This document shows, one piece after another, positions 26,494 through 35,989 of a stretch of DNA of 64,000 nucleotides (the first letter of the stretch is position 1; every line of letters starts with the position of its first letter). This stretch comes from Algoriphagus sp. TR-M9. GTDB taxonomy: Bacteria > Bacteroidota > Bacteroidia > Cytophagales > Cyclobacteriaceae. Below the pieces are notes generated by a model, which ran no database searches, was not told the DNA's origin, and saw nothing but the letters and a program-made list of their open reading frames with translations. Location of the stretch: assembly GCF_027594545.1 (NCBI RefSeq), contig NZ_CP115160.1, forward strand, positions 2,365,001-2,429,000. The letters are read 5' to 3'. The position numbers and the translations under genes were made by a program.

Positions 26494-27414
26494 TCAATAA
26501 CCTCTGGAACGATTAACGACATTCTTCAGCTCTCTGTTGGATTCCAGGCGATTTATATTTTCAATCACCTGAGGTGCTGCTGCCTGAGGATTGGTGACAC
26601 TGGCTATATGAGGAGTCATAGCAATCTTCCAGTTTTCCCAGAAAGGATGGCGCTCAGGCAGAGGTTCCTCTCGATACACATCCAGAGCGGCACCGGATAT
26701 TTGGCCGTTTTCTATAGCTTCTAACAGGTCATCATCTACCAGATGCTTTCCTCTGGCCACATTGATAAGGTAAGTATTCGGATTGCACTGGGCAAAAAGA
26801 TCCTTGTTTAGAATATTCTCCGTTTCTGGAGTGAGCGGGAGCAAACAAACCAATACATTTACTTTCTTCAGAAAGTCTCCAAGTTGGTCTTTGGAATAAT
26901 AAGGGAAGGGAAAATCTTTTTTCTCAGAAAAACCAAAACCGGCCACTGGAAAACCCATAAAGTCCAATTTCTCCAACACATCTTTTCCTAGCGCCCCCAC
27001 TCCCATCACACCTATGGTCACATCCAGTTCTGGGGCACTCATATCCCAAACCTTCCTGGTCTGGTTGATCTGATATCTAGGAGTTTGCCTATGGAAGTTC
27101 AGAACAGCCATCACCACATAATTAGTCATGGACCAGGTCAGCTTTTCATCTACTATTCTCACAATAGGAATAGACTCGGGGATGGTCTTATCACGCAAAA
27201 TATGATCTACGCCTGCCCCCATGCTACTGATCATTTTCAGGTTGGGAAAGTCTGAAAGTATTCCTTCCGGGTGCTGCCATAGAAATGCGTACTCCACCTG
27301 CTCTGGCTCGGTGATTTCCGGATAAACTTCGATTGATAAATCTGGAGCCAAAGATTTGAATTCTTCAATCCAAACGTCTGGATTTTTACCAGGGGAAATG
27401 ATAGCTAAACTCAT
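26494..27414 (-). CDS. D-2-hydroxyacid dehydrogenase, GhrA-like
   Basis: A 306-residue NAD(P)-dependent enzyme close to glyoxylate/hydroxypyruvate reductase A. The Rossmann motif is GVMGVGALGKDVLEKLDFMG. LVCLLPLTPETENILNKDLF follows. The catalytic Arg is in VARGKHLVDDDL, Glu in REEPLPERHPFW and His in MTPHIASVTNP. It reduces glyoxylate, hydroxypyruvate or similar 2-oxoacids in the cytoplasm. The N-terminal substrate domain has KMISSMGAGVDHILRD, typical of GhrA. It is followed by the universal stress gene, probably in one transcript. Confidence 0.92.
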   Translation of the reverse strand: MSLAIISPGKNPDVWIEEFKSLAPDLSIEVYPEITEPEQVEYAFLWQHPEGILSDFPNLKMISSMGAGVDHILRDKTIPESIPIVRIVDEKLTWSMTNYVVMAVLNFHRQTPRYQINQTRKVWDMSAPELDVTIGVMGVGALGKDVLEKLDFMGFPVAGFGFSEKKDFPFPYYSKDQLGDFLKKVNVLVCLLPLTPETENILNKDLFAQCNPNTYLINVARGKHLVDDDLLEAIENGQISGAALDVYREEPLPERHPFWENWKIAMTPHIASVTNPQAAAPQVIENINRLESNRELKNVVNRSRGY

Positions 27415-27594
27415 GGTTGTTGGTTAGTTGTAGTTAAAAATTGAATAAAAATCAGAAACCTGTTAATTTCAGTAGAATTAAGCACGCCTGCTATTATTTT
27501 TGATTTGAAATGCAGCAAATTGCGACATGGAAATTAAGTAGCGCCCGCGCTGAATCATGTTTTTATTCTTTACCAAATTAGATATTCAAACGCA

Positions 27595-28440
27595 ATGAAA
27601 CAACTAATAACACTTTGTATGCTTCTTTTGCTCAGCTTTAGTTTCAGTACGGCTCAGCAAATCCAAATGCCACAGGCTTCACCATCGGCTAGAATCACCC
27701 AAAAGGTAGGACTGACAGATGTGACCGTGGATTATAGTAGACCTAGCACTAAGGACAGAAAGATTTTTGGAGAGCTGGTTCCTTTTGGAAATATCTGGAG
27801 AACCGGAGCCAATGGAGCTACCACGCTGACCTTCACTACAGATGTGAGCATTGACGGCAATACTGTACCGGCAGGTAAGTACGCCCTCTATTCCATACCT
27901 GAGAAAACTTCCTGGACCTTGATTTTGACTACAAATACAGAACTCTGGGGGGCAATCGGCTATGATCCCTCAGATGATGTACTGAGATTTACTGCGGAAC
28001 CGCAAAAACTGAAAAACAATCAGGAAACTTTCGAAATCAGGTTTGAAAACATCAGTGATTCAGGCTCTGATATCTCGCTCGAATGGGAAAAAACCCGGGT
28101 AGCCTTCCGTATAGAAACGGAAGTGGATCCCATAGTTATGGCGCAAATACAGGAATATGTGATCGAAAATCCTGATCCAGAAGCAGGACAGCTCTATGCG
28201 GCTGCAAACTATTACTACAGCAATGACAAAGACCTAAACAAAGCATACAACTGGATCAGTCAATCCGTAGACGAGGATCCTCAGTACTGGACAGTACACC
28301 TCAAAGCGAAAATAGAAGCAGCTTTAGGCATGAAAACAGAAGCTGTAGAGACAGCTGAAGACGGAATGGAACTGGCTGAAGAGGCTGGAAATCCTGACTA
28401 CGTACGCCTCAATGAGCGACTGATCCAGTCCCTACGCTAA
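27595..28440 (+). CDS. DUF2911 family secreted protein with TPR-like tail
   Basis: 281 residues. Signal peptide at 1-20 (SFSFSTAQ). DUF2911 follows (about 25-175): MPQASPSARITQKVGLTDVT, YSRPSTKDRKIFGELVPFGNIWRTGAN and VPAGKYALYSIPEKTSWTLIL are its signatures. The last 90 residues are helical and TPR-like (QLYAAANYYYSNDKDLNKAYNWI). The family is common in Bacteroidota and has no assigned function; it is probably periplasmic. It stands alone and ends at a strong terminator. Confidence 0.85.
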   Translation: MKQLITLCMLLLLSFSFSTAQQIQMPQASPSARITQKVGLTDVTVDYSRPSTKDRKIFGELVPFGNIWRTGANGATTLTFTTDVSIDGNTVPAGKYALYSIPEKTSWTLILTTNTELWGAIGYDPSDDVLRFTAEPQKLKNNQETFEIRFENISDSGSDISLEWEKTRVAFRIETEVDPIVMAQIQEYVIENPDPEAGQLYAAANYYYSNDKDLNKAYNWISQSVDEDPQYWTVHLKAKIEAALGMKTEAVETAEDGMELAEEAGNPDYVRLNERLIQSLR

Positions 28441-28455
28441 TATCAGTTCTTCTCT

Positions 28456-28497
28456 AAAAAAACGGCCAAGAAAATCGAATAGATCTTGGCCGTTTTT
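28456..28497. terminator. bidirectional terminator
   Basis: Stem of AAAACGGCCAAGA (28459-28471) with TCTTGGCCGTTTTT (28484-28497), flanked by an A run on the left and T run on the right. It ends the DUF2911 gene and may also serve the opposite strand. Confidence 0.88.
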
Positions 28498-28665
28498 AAT
28501 TTGTCCTGTGATTCTTCGTTTTTTCACCAGAAATGAGCTTTTAGCAAAATAGGATTTGCTCAACATAAGTTGTCTTCCGTCTCCATCAGTCTTCCGTCTT
28601 CCGGCTCCGGCCTTCCTCTGAAACAAAGGAAATTCAGCTACGGGCAAGCCCCCCGCATATTCCTA

Positions 28666-30375
28666 TTACTTTTTACTTGGAATAAACAGCTGCAGTATGG
28701 CAGAAAAGAACATCACAGCTATGCAACCAAGAGGATTGTACCATAGGAAACCTATGTTCCATAGATTACCATCCGAAACATTCCCATTATTGAAATGGAC
28801 AAATAAAATCAAAGCCTGAGAAAGAAGAGCTGCTATAAATACCGCATTTCCCTTTACCCACTTCATAAAAAACGCCACCAAAAAAACGCCCAAAATAGTC
28901 CCGTAAAACAAAGAACCTAAGAGATTTACCGCTTGGATCAAATTTTCAAACAAGGAAGCATAAGTCGCAAATAAGATAGCTCCTATCCCCCAAAATGCAG
29001 TAAACAACTTAGAAGAATAGAGGTAGTGCCTGTCTTTGGCATTTCTCTTCACGGAGCGCTTGTACAGATCCACTGTAGTTGTGGATCCCAGTGCATTCAA
29101 CTCAGATGCTGTAGATGACATGGCTGCTGAAAAGATCACCGCGAAAAGCAACCCTATTATACCCTTAGGTAAATTATCCATCACAAATCGCATAAATACA
29201 TAGTCGGTATCTCTAGTCTCTGCCACGGGGTCGTTTGTGACAATCAATTCCTTCACCTCTTCTCGTATTGCTCCCTGCTCTTTTTTTAGGCTTTTCAAAT
29301 CCGCCTGAAGTTCCCTTGTCTTGGGTTCATTGTCCGCATTAATCGCATCAAGCATCTCCAGATAGGAAGCTTTACTTTCCTCAAAATTCAGTGCATACTT
29401 CTCTTCCAAAACCTCAAACTGCCCAGCATATTCACTAGCTCTCAGCTTATCTGTCTGTACCTTATTGAAAACCACCGGAGGCATAAAAAACTGATAAAAA
29501 ACAAATACCATCACCCCGATAAACAAGATGATGAACTGCATGGGGATTTTTAAAAACCCGTTCATAATCAACCCCATACGGCTCTGGGATAGAGTCTGAC
29601 CAGACAGGTATCGCTGAACCTGACTTTGGTCTGTACCAAAGTAGGATAGAAAGAGAAAAACGGCAGCGGTCATTCCAGACCATACGTTGTATCGGTCAGA
29701 AATATCAAATTCGAAATTGACCAGATTGAGTTTTTCCATTTTTCCGGCTACATGCATGGCCTCCTGAAAAGAAATCGGAAGCATCTGAATCACAATAATT
29801 CCGGCCAAGATCATTCCCCCCATCATCACAGCCATTTGCTGCTTTTGGGTAATTGATACTGCCTCTGTTCCCCCAGAAACGGTATAAAGGATCACAATAG
29901 AACCTATCAGTACATTGGTAAAAGTGAGATTCCACCCCAATAGGGTAGATAAGATAATAGCTGGAGCATAAATGGTAATACCTGCTGCCAGGCCTCTTTG
30001 GATGATAAATAAGAGAGCCGCTAGAGTACGGGTTTTGAGATCAAACCTGTTTTCCAAAAACTCATAGGCTGTGTAAACCTTCAGCTTATAATAAATAGGG
30101 ATAAAGGTCACCGAAATGATAATCATCGCTAGTGGAAGCCCCAGGTAAAACTGGAGAAAACGCATCCCGTCTTCATAAGCTTGCCCAGGAGTACTCAGAA
30201 AGGTAATTGCTGAAGCTTGAGTAGCCATGATGGACAGGCCAATGGTCCACCAGTTCATGGAGTTTTTTCCTCTCAAATAGGAATCCAGGCTGTTTTTTCC
30301 GTAAGTTTTATAAACCCCATAGGACGTAATCAGCCCAAGGGTACCGAATAGTACGACCCAGTCTAATCCACTCAT
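28666..30375 (-). CDS. sodium:solute symporter with coiled-coil insert
   Basis: A 569-residue SSS-family permease. The core has NSMNWWTIGLSIMATQASAITFLSTPGQAY (helix 1-2 region), TAYEFLENRFDLKTRTLAA and VSGGTEAVSITQKQQMAVMM, all usual SSS motifs, and AMSSTASELNALGSTTTVDLY near the sodium site. Between about residues 305 and 390 there is a hydrophilic insert rich in Lys and Glu (for example LQADLKSLKKEQGAIREEVK) that should form a coiled coil. It imports a small organic solute with Na+; which one is not known. A 34-codon membrane-peptide gene overlaps its start, and the PIG-L deacetylase gene lies before that. Confidence 0.88.
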   Translation of the reverse strand: MSGLDWVVLFGTLGLITSYGVYKTYGKNSLDSYLRGKNSMNWWTIGLSIMATQASAITFLSTPGQAYEDGMRFLQFYLGLPLAMIIISVTFIPIYYKLKVYTAYEFLENRFDLKTRTLAALLFIIQRGLAAGITIYAPAIILSTLLGWNLTFTNVLIGSIVILYTVSGGTEAVSITQKQQMAVMMGGMILAGIIVIQMLPISFQEAMHVAGKMEKLNLVNFEFDISDRYNVWSGMTAAVFLFLSYFGTDQSQVQRYLSGQTLSQSRMGLIMNGFLKIPMQFIILFIGVMVFVFYQFFMPPVVFNKVQTDKLRASEYAGQFEVLEEKYALNFEESKASYLEMLDAINADNEPKTRELQADLKSLKKEQGAIREEVKELIVTNDPVAETRDTDYVFMRFVMDNLPKGIIGLLFAVIFSAAMSSTASELNALGSTTTVDLYKRSVKRNAKDRHYLYSSKLFTAFWGIGAILFATYASLFENLIQAVNLLGSLFYGTILGVFLVAFFMKWVKGNAVFIAALLSQALILFVHFNNGNVSDGNLWNIGFLWYNPLGCIAVMFFSAILQLFIPSKK

Positions 30376-30476
30376 GCGTATGCATCTTTAAGCCAATACA
30401 TCAATAAGATGACCAGGACGAGTGAGGCCAATAAACCTGCATAAAGGTTTTTCCAACGTATAGGTTTCTCTTCCAC
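30372..30476 (-). CDS. 34-residue single-pass membrane peptide
   Basis: A very small gene between the PIG-L and symporter genes. From GTG at 30476 it reads VEEKPIRWKNLYAG, then a hydrophobic helix LLASLVLVILLMYWL, then KDAYA and a TGA that overlaps the symporter ATG (ATGA at 30375-30372). The GTG lies 3 bases after the PIG-L stop. The charge pattern (basic before the helix) suggests an N-in membrane peptide. It is probably a small subunit or stabiliser of the symporter. The tight overlaps on both sides argue that it is real; function is inference. Confidence 0.7.
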   Translation of the reverse strand: MEEKPIRWKNLYAGLLASLVLVILLMYWLKDAYA

Positions 30477-30478
30477 AA

Positions 30479-32935
30479 TTATTGCTCGATCAGATTAATG
30501 AATAATTTAATAGCTCCAGGGACTCCAGCTGGCAACTCTCTGAAAAAGGAAATGCCCGTATAGGTAAAGGTTCCTTCACCATACTCAGCAAAAATCAGGG
30601 AGCCATGTGTAGGATCTTCACCCGGATCCTGAAAGCTCAAAGGGCTGGAGTATTCCGGTGCTTGATTGGTGACAAAATATAAGCCTCGCTCCTGAATCCA
30701 TCCTTCAAAGTCCTCCTTTTCAATTTGATTTGGCCCAGCCAAAACCGGATGATCAAAATCAGCTGAAAAAGGTGAACCTTCCACAGTCACCCTATCTCTA
30801 CTGATATCAAAGCGGTACGGCCCCAGTTCATTGCTAAGTAGCGGTCTGCTGACGTTGTACTGTACCACCAGATTACCACCCTGCTTGACGTATTCCATTA
30901 GTACTTCGTGGTTGTCTGCCAAGGCTTTATTGGTATTATATGCGCGGATACCTACTACGATAGTAGGGTATTGACGTAGGTTTTCCAGACTAAAATCACT
31001 TTCTCCCAATTGTATCACTGGGTAGCCCAAAGACTGCAGCACTGATGGCACATCATCTCCAGCCCCCATGATATAACCGATCTGGTCACCAGAAATCTTC
31101 CAGTCTTCCTGGATCAGGTTAATAGAAGCTGGTGAAAAATAGGTCAAATTAGGAATGTGCTGATAAGAGATTCTATGAACGATCTGATCATATTTCTCGC
31201 CATCGTCTGTGATGTAATTTGCAGTAATTTCCTTCTTCTGATTTTGTTCTAACTGAAAGGAGACGCTAAAAATCTTCCTTCCGGGAAGCTGCGTTTCGCC
31301 CAAAATTTCATATTCGGTTTCCATTAAATTTTCAAAAGTCAATCGCCCTGCTTCTACTTTGTCCCGAAAGTTTACAGAGATAGTCACCAAAGGGCTTTTC
31401 CCAGGCAAAATAAAGACGTTCTCATCAGAAACCTCCAGATCTATTTTTGGCACAATGGTAAAAGGCTGCTGCACTTCTCCGTCCACCTGGTCATTGAATT
31501 TGTACATCAATGGAATAGCGCGCGTGAAGGATTGCCCTTTCAGGGTAAAGCTCAACTTGCCCCCTACTTTCATCTCCTGAAAGGGTTTACCTATCATTTT
31601 CTGATCCCGCACATCGTATATCGCATTCTTCACAGGCTGCTCTAGCCAATAAGGCTGAGATAAGGGAGCATCCTCAGTCAACTGAAAAACTACTGGAATA
31701 CTAATAGGTTTATTATGTAGGGTTGACTTTATTTCTGCCGCATATTTTGACTTTAGCATATCCAGGGAAATATCCGAAATCAGCACATCGGAAGGATTGT
31801 TAAACACCAAATTGGCTTTGACTTCACTACCAGGATATCCCAACTCAGTATTTGTAGTCAATTCCATATCCAATCCCAGCACAGCAAAAATCAAAGCCTC
31901 CAAATGCTCCGTTTTTTCCAGCACCCACCTAGGCTTGGAGTCCAGATTTAAAAGCGCTTGCCTGATTTTCAGCAGTTGATCCAAATTTGAAACTGGATTT
32001 TGAAAATCAAAGTCTTTGATCGCAAGGTCTAGCAAAGACTTAATGTCCTCACCCCCTGAAATCTGCCCCCATCTATCAGAAATCCCCTCAAAGGCTGACT
32101 CCTCAAAAGAATCCCCCTCCAAAAACTCCAAGTGATCTTTAGCCTCACCAATAGAAGCTGTAGCCCCAAATCCCTGGGATTTATGCATAGTCCGGCTATC
32201 TGCTGCTATTTGACTGTAAGTTTTACCTAACAAGGGATTAAACTCTCCCACTTCAAAAACCGCATACTTCACCCCTACTTCCGGCTCAAAATCGCCACCG
32301 AAATTGTAGGTATTCCAAAAAAGCCGCTTTGGCTGCCAAGGCTCCACATACTGAAGTTGCTCAGGAAATGCCGTCGGGTCTGATGCCAATTCGAATGCTT
32401 CTCCAGCAAGTATAGCCGAAGTAGTATGATGCCCATGATTTCCTCCTGGAATAGTATTAAACCGAGTGATCATGATATCCGGTCGAAACTTTCTTACTGT
32501 CCAGACCACATCTGCCAATACTTTTTGCTTATCCCAGTTTTGCAGAGTTTCGTCTGGGTTTTTGGAATACCCAAAGTCCATTGCTCTGGTGAAAAACTGT
32601 CTTCCTCCATCAGTTTCTCTGGCCTTCAAAAGCTCCTGGGTTCTGATTTGTCCCAGTTCTATTCCAAGTTGTTTTCCCAAAAGATTCTGACCTCCATCCC
32701 CTCGGGTAAGACTCAAATAGCCTACTTCTGCATGCTCGCCATTAACTAGCGTAGCTATGAGTCTGGTATTTTCATCATCGGGATGAGCCGCCACGTAAAG
32801 CACCCTTTTGGTTTCTTTAAGCCTTAACAGCTGGTGATAGATTTGAGATGAAGTTAGGTTTTGGGCAAAACTTGAAAAGCCAAGATTCAAGAAAACAAGA
32901 GCTATCAGATAGCCCAGTACTTTTGGTTGGGTCAT
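30479..32935 (-). CDS. PIG-L family deacetylase, large form
   Basis: An 818-residue secreted protein with a signal peptide (1-24, ending SSFAQ). The PIG-L/LmbE domain (about 40-270) has RVLYVAAHPDDENTRLIATL with the zinc-binding HPDD, and NTIPGGNHGHHTTSAILAGEAF with the downstream histidines. Such enzymes remove acetyl groups from N-acetyl sugars. The remaining 500 residues are beta-rich, with a C-terminal part (about 630-818) containing TIVVGIRAYNTNKALADNHEVLMEYVKQGG, like a ThuA/glutamine-amidotransferase-type fold. It is followed by the 34-residue peptide and symporter genes, suggesting that a deacetylated sugar product is imported (inference). Confidence 0.88.
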   Translation of the reverse strand: MTQPKVLGYLIALVFLNLGFSSFAQNLTSSQIYHQLLRLKETKRVLYVAAHPDDENTRLIATLVNGEHAEVGYLSLTRGDGGQNLLGKQLGIELGQIRTQELLKARETDGGRQFFTRAMDFGYSKNPDETLQNWDKQKVLADVVWTVRKFRPDIMITRFNTIPGGNHGHHTTSAILAGEAFELASDPTAFPEQLQYVEPWQPKRLFWNTYNFGGDFEPEVGVKYAVFEVGEFNPLLGKTYSQIAADSRTMHKSQGFGATASIGEAKDHLEFLEGDSFEESAFEGISDRWGQISGGEDIKSLLDLAIKDFDFQNPVSNLDQLLKIRQALLNLDSKPRWVLEKTEHLEALIFAVLGLDMELTTNTELGYPGSEVKANLVFNNPSDVLISDISLDMLKSKYAAEIKSTLHNKPISIPVVFQLTEDAPLSQPYWLEQPVKNAIYDVRDQKMIGKPFQEMKVGGKLSFTLKGQSFTRAIPLMYKFNDQVDGEVQQPFTIVPKIDLEVSDENVFILPGKSPLVTISVNFRDKVEAGRLTFENLMETEYEILGETQLPGRKIFSVSFQLEQNQKKEITANYITDDGEKYDQIVHRISYQHIPNLTYFSPASINLIQEDWKISGDQIGYIMGAGDDVPSVLQSLGYPVIQLGESDFSLENLRQYPTIVVGIRAYNTNKALADNHEVLMEYVKQGGNLVVQYNVSRPLLSNELGPYRFDISRDRVTVEGSPFSADFDHPVLAGPNQIEKEDFEGWIQERGLYFVTNQAPEYSSPLSFQDPGEDPTHGSLIFAEYGEGTFTYTGISFFRELPAGVPGAIKLFINLIEQ

Positions 32936-33031
32936 AAATGGGCAAAATTTTCCTCTACAAGCTAAATTAAGCGTATTGGAAAAAAAAATGTTTTGTGATT
33001 AATGGAATAAATAAGCTGGACGGCCCTATTC

Positions 33032-34153
33032 TTATCGCTTTCCTCCCGGGATGGTATACCCAAAGGTAAATTCAAAAAAGTCCGCTTTTGCTTTATGGGC
33101 TTTGATTTGCAAACCGGCAAAGAGGTTATTTTTTGCCCTATACCTGACTCCTATCCGCTCATAATACTGGGCCGCCTCTTGATTATAATGAGCCTTGCTC
33201 AGATACACTCCAAAAGCTATAGGCATATAAAATCGCTCCGTTAACTGCCATTCCCAGGAACCCACTACTGCAAAAGAATTGATATCCGTAAACTTCACAT
33301 CCTCAGTAGGATACCGCTCGGATGCACCTGCACCATAAAACCAGTCGATCCCGATTCCCGCCTTGTATTTATAAGAAAAATCCCAAAGGTAATTGACCCC
33401 CAAACCTCCGCGGAAGTAGGCCTTTTCTCCTATTTCATAACTTTTGGCACCAGCATAAGCAGCTATATTCCAATACCCCTTATAATCTTTCTGTGGAAAC
33501 TCCGGCTTAGCCACGGGGCTAAACGGTTCCTGGCCCATTTTCAATCGAACTCCAAGCGCTATGGGGACAAAGTTTATCCCTGAGTTCGGTTTTTTTATAG
33601 AACCGTTTGAATAGTGCTTAAGTCCGGCAGATGCGAAGATCCCTACCGTTTCAGCTAGCTGATAAAAACCTTTGAACCCCACACCCACATGAATATTCAT
33701 ACCCGTACCTACAAACCCATTCAGTGCATTTGATTCTGCATCATAAGGGTTCATGCCAAAACCCAATCCCACTTGAGCATAATAACTGAAATTTAGTTTC
33801 TTCAGATAACTCTCCTTTCCAAACGGAAACTCTCCAAAGCCGTAAATCGCCATAGGCCGACCAATTTCAGAATAGTATTTTAAATTTGAAGTGAACCCAA
33901 TGCCATAGCTAGGATAGCGGTTGACGTAATTGTAAACAGTACTCTTGGGGCTTCTCCAGCCCATGCGCAAATCTACGGCAGCATAACTGATCCGATCGAT
34001 CAATTCATCCGCCCAGTCTTTGTTATTGCCGATTATAGGCCCCTGATCATATGAAATCTCAAAGAATTTTTGAGCTTTATCCTGTGCTTCGGACTGTTGT
34101 ACCAAAAATCCAAAAAATAAAATCAGAATTGGTAATAAACTTCTAAAGTGCAT
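33032..34153 (-). CDS. PagL-like lipid A deacylase (acyloxyacyl hydrolase family)
   Basis: 373 residues from the ATG at 34153, which gives a clean signal peptide (LLPILILFFGFLVQQSEAQ). An earlier in-frame ATG at 34222 would lengthen it needlessly. The signature KHYSNGSIKKPNSGINFVPIALGV matches the PagL motif (H-x-S-N-G...N-P-G-I-N), which holds the catalytic His and Ser. PagL removes an acyl chain from lipid A in the outer membrane. The rest is an eight-strand-type barrel pattern, longer than classical PagL (about 185 residues). It has its own promoter just downstream of the gapN terminator. Confidence 0.8.
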   Translation of the reverse strand: MHFRSLLPILILFFGFLVQQSEAQDKAQKFFEISYDQGPIIGNNKDWADELIDRISYAAVDLRMGWRSPKSTVYNYVNRYPSYGIGFTSNLKYYSEIGRPMAIYGFGEFPFGKESYLKKLNFSYYAQVGLGFGMNPYDAESNALNGFVGTGMNIHVGVGFKGFYQLAETVGIFASAGLKHYSNGSIKKPNSGINFVPIALGVRLKMGQEPFSPVAKPEFPQKDYKGYWNIAAYAGAKSYEIGEKAYFRGGLGVNYLWDFSYKYKAGIGIDWFYGAGASERYPTEDVKFTDINSFAVVGSWEWQLTERFYMPIAFGVYLSKAHYNQEAAQYYERIGVRYRAKNNLFAGLQIKAHKAKADFFEFTFGYTIPGGKR

Positions 34154-34178
34154 TTGCTCCGTGACATTCGACTGTGGG

Positions 34179-34186
34179 CAAAGATA
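34179..34186 (-). promoter_or_regulatory. Bacteroidota -7 element for the PagL-like gene
   Basis: Minus-strand TATCTTTG at 34186-34179 matches TAnnTTTG, 25 bases before the ATG at 34153. No good -33 TTTG is seen; the region upstream is the T run of the gapN terminator, so promoter and terminator overlap. Confidence 0.45.
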
Positions 34187-34195
34187 AAAAGAATG

Positions 34196-34230
34196 GTAAA
34201 AAAAAAGCCGACTTTGAAACAAAGCCGGCT
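34196..34230 (-). terminator. Rho-independent terminator of gapN
   Basis: Minus strand: AGCCGGCTTTG ... CAAAGTCGGCT stem (34230-34206) followed by a run of nine T. It lies just after the stop of the dehydrogenase gene. Confidence 0.85.
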
Positions 34231-34237
34231 GTTAGAT

Positions 34238-35848
34238 TTAGAAAATAAATTTGGTGCTTAGGAAGTTCGACTCCTCGTCGCTGATGATATCATTCAGCAA
34301 AGCCTTATTTTGATCTGTAAGCTTTGCTGCTACTAAGGAGCGGATACTGAATGAACGAAGCGCATCGGATACAGACAATGTCCCCTCTGCACTGTCTTTC
34401 CTTCCGGTAAAAGGGAAAACATCTGGTCCTCTTTGGCACTGCGAATTGATATTCACACGGCTTACCTGATTGACCAGGGGATCAATCAAATCAGCCAGTT
34501 CCTCAGAGTCACTGCTGAACAGACTGACCTGCTGCCCGTGCGGGGATTCGATCAGATATTCTATAGGTTCTTCTATACTCTCAAAGGGCAAAATCGGAAT
34601 TACCGGCCCAAACTGCTCCTCCCGATAGAGTTTCATCTTTTCATTCACAGGAAATACCACCGCTGGATAAACGAAAGACTCGTTCACTTCGCCTCCGTTT
34701 TCATTAAGCACTTGCGCTCCATTTTCAATGGCATTTTGGATGCATTCAGTCAAGTAAGCAGGCTTTTGTGGCTCTGGCAGAGGGGTGATATTCACACCAC
34801 TTTCCCAAGGCATTCCCAGTTTGAGTGTTTTCAAAGCAGCCACAAACTTCTCATTGAAAGTATGGACTACATCCTGATGCACAAAAATAATCTTAATGGC
34901 CGTGCATCGCTGTCCATTAAAAGACAGAGAACCGGTCAAGCATTCCTTTACGGCCTGATCCAAATCCGCATTGGCGGTCACAATCGCTGCGTTTTTGGCG
35001 TCCAGACCTAGGATGGCACGCAGCCGGTTTACTTTGGGGTGCAGTTTTTTCAGTTGATCTGCCACTTTACTAGAACCGATCAAAGTCAGCACATTGATTC
35101 TTCCCGACTTCATCAGAGGCGGAATAATATTGGCACCTCTTCCGTACACGGTATTCACCACACCTTTTGGGAAGCATTCAGCGAAGGCTTCCAGCAAAGG
35201 AAAGTGCAAAAGTGACCCATGCTTTGGTGGCTTAAACAGCACCGTGTTCCCCATAATCAACGCTGGGATCAAGGTGGTAAAAGTCTCGTTCAAAGGATAA
35301 TTAAATGGTCCCATGCAGAGCACTACCCCCAGTGGGGAACGTCGAATCTGAGCAGCAATACCGTCTACGATATCAAATCCTGCGGACTGCCTATCCAGGT
35401 CTTTCAGCGCATCCACCGTGGCATAGATATACTCTACCGTCCTATCGTATTCCTTCAGGGAATCTGCATAGGTTTTGCCGATTTCCCACATGATCAGTTT
35501 CGCCACTTCTTCACGCTTTTCCAGCATTTTCTGCGTAAACTTCTCTATGCATTTGATGCGGGCACTCACACTCATGGTAGGCCATTCACCACGCCCATTT
35601 TTGTAGGCAGCTTCTGCGGCATCTAGCGCTTGCATGGCTTCTACTTCCGTACAGACCGGATACGAGCCCACGAAAACTCTGGATAGCCCAGATGGCTTTT
35701 CTACACAGACTGGTGAAAACACGTCATGAGCCTTTCCGGTCCAGGACTTCATCTCTCCATTGCACAGGTAGGACTTTTGCAGGACAGGTTCTCGCAATTT
35801 GAATTCCTCCGGAATTCCTCCCTCCTTAGGGAAATTTAAATTTGACAT
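34238..35848 (-). CDS. GapN-like NADP-dependent aldehyde dehydrogenase
   Basis: 536 residues of the ALDH superfamily, closest in pattern to non-phosphorylating glyceraldehyde-3-phosphate dehydrogenase. It has VVLCMGPFNYPLNETFTTLIPALIMGNTVLFKP for NADP binding. The catalytic Cys is in SLSFNGQRCTAIKI. YREEQFGPVIPILPFESI is the usual late motif. The general-base Glu of ALDH enzymes, in the motif L-E-L-G-G-K, is not in place: the aligned segment reads AILGLDAKNAAIV, with Gly at the Glu site and Asp two residues later. Similar 'GLxAK' forms exist in a GapN-like subgroup, so the enzyme may still be active. It would make 3-phosphoglycerate and NADPH from glyceraldehyde-3-phosphate. It is monocistronic. 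Confidence 0.82.
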   Translation of the reverse strand: MSNLNFPKEGGIPEEFKLREPVLQKSYLCNGEMKSWTGKAHDVFSPVCVEKPSGLSRVFVGSYPVCTEVEAMQALDAAEAAYKNGRGEWPTMSVSARIKCIEKFTQKMLEKREEVAKLIMWEIGKTYADSLKEYDRTVEYIYATVDALKDLDRQSAGFDIVDGIAAQIRRSPLGVVLCMGPFNYPLNETFTTLIPALIMGNTVLFKPPKHGSLLHFPLLEAFAECFPKGVVNTVYGRGANIIPPLMKSGRINVLTLIGSSKVADQLKKLHPKVNRLRAILGLDAKNAAIVTANADLDQAVKECLTGSLSFNGQRCTAIKIIFVHQDVVHTFNEKFVAALKTLKLGMPWESGVNITPLPEPQKPAYLTECIQNAIENGAQVLNENGGEVNESFVYPAVVFPVNEKMKLYREEQFGPVIPILPFESIEEPIEYLIESPHGQQVSLFSSDSEELADLIDPLVNQVSRVNINSQCQRGPDVFPFTGRKDSAEGTLSVSDALRSFSIRSLVAAKLTDQNKALLNDIISDEESNFLSTKFIF

Positions 35849-35989
35849 AAAACAGGGTTTTGGTAATTAATAGGTTTGAGAAATATTCAATTGAATACAG
35901 AGCCAAATTGCCAATAATTCAACTTTTATCCAATTATCTCCAAATTTTCAAAATCCCAAAGAATTAACTGTCCTGTACTTTCTAAAACA

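Noticed and set aside
28432..28647. 71-codon minus-strand frame after DUF2911 gene
   Set aside because: It covers the terminator hairpin and has a low-complexity charged sequence.
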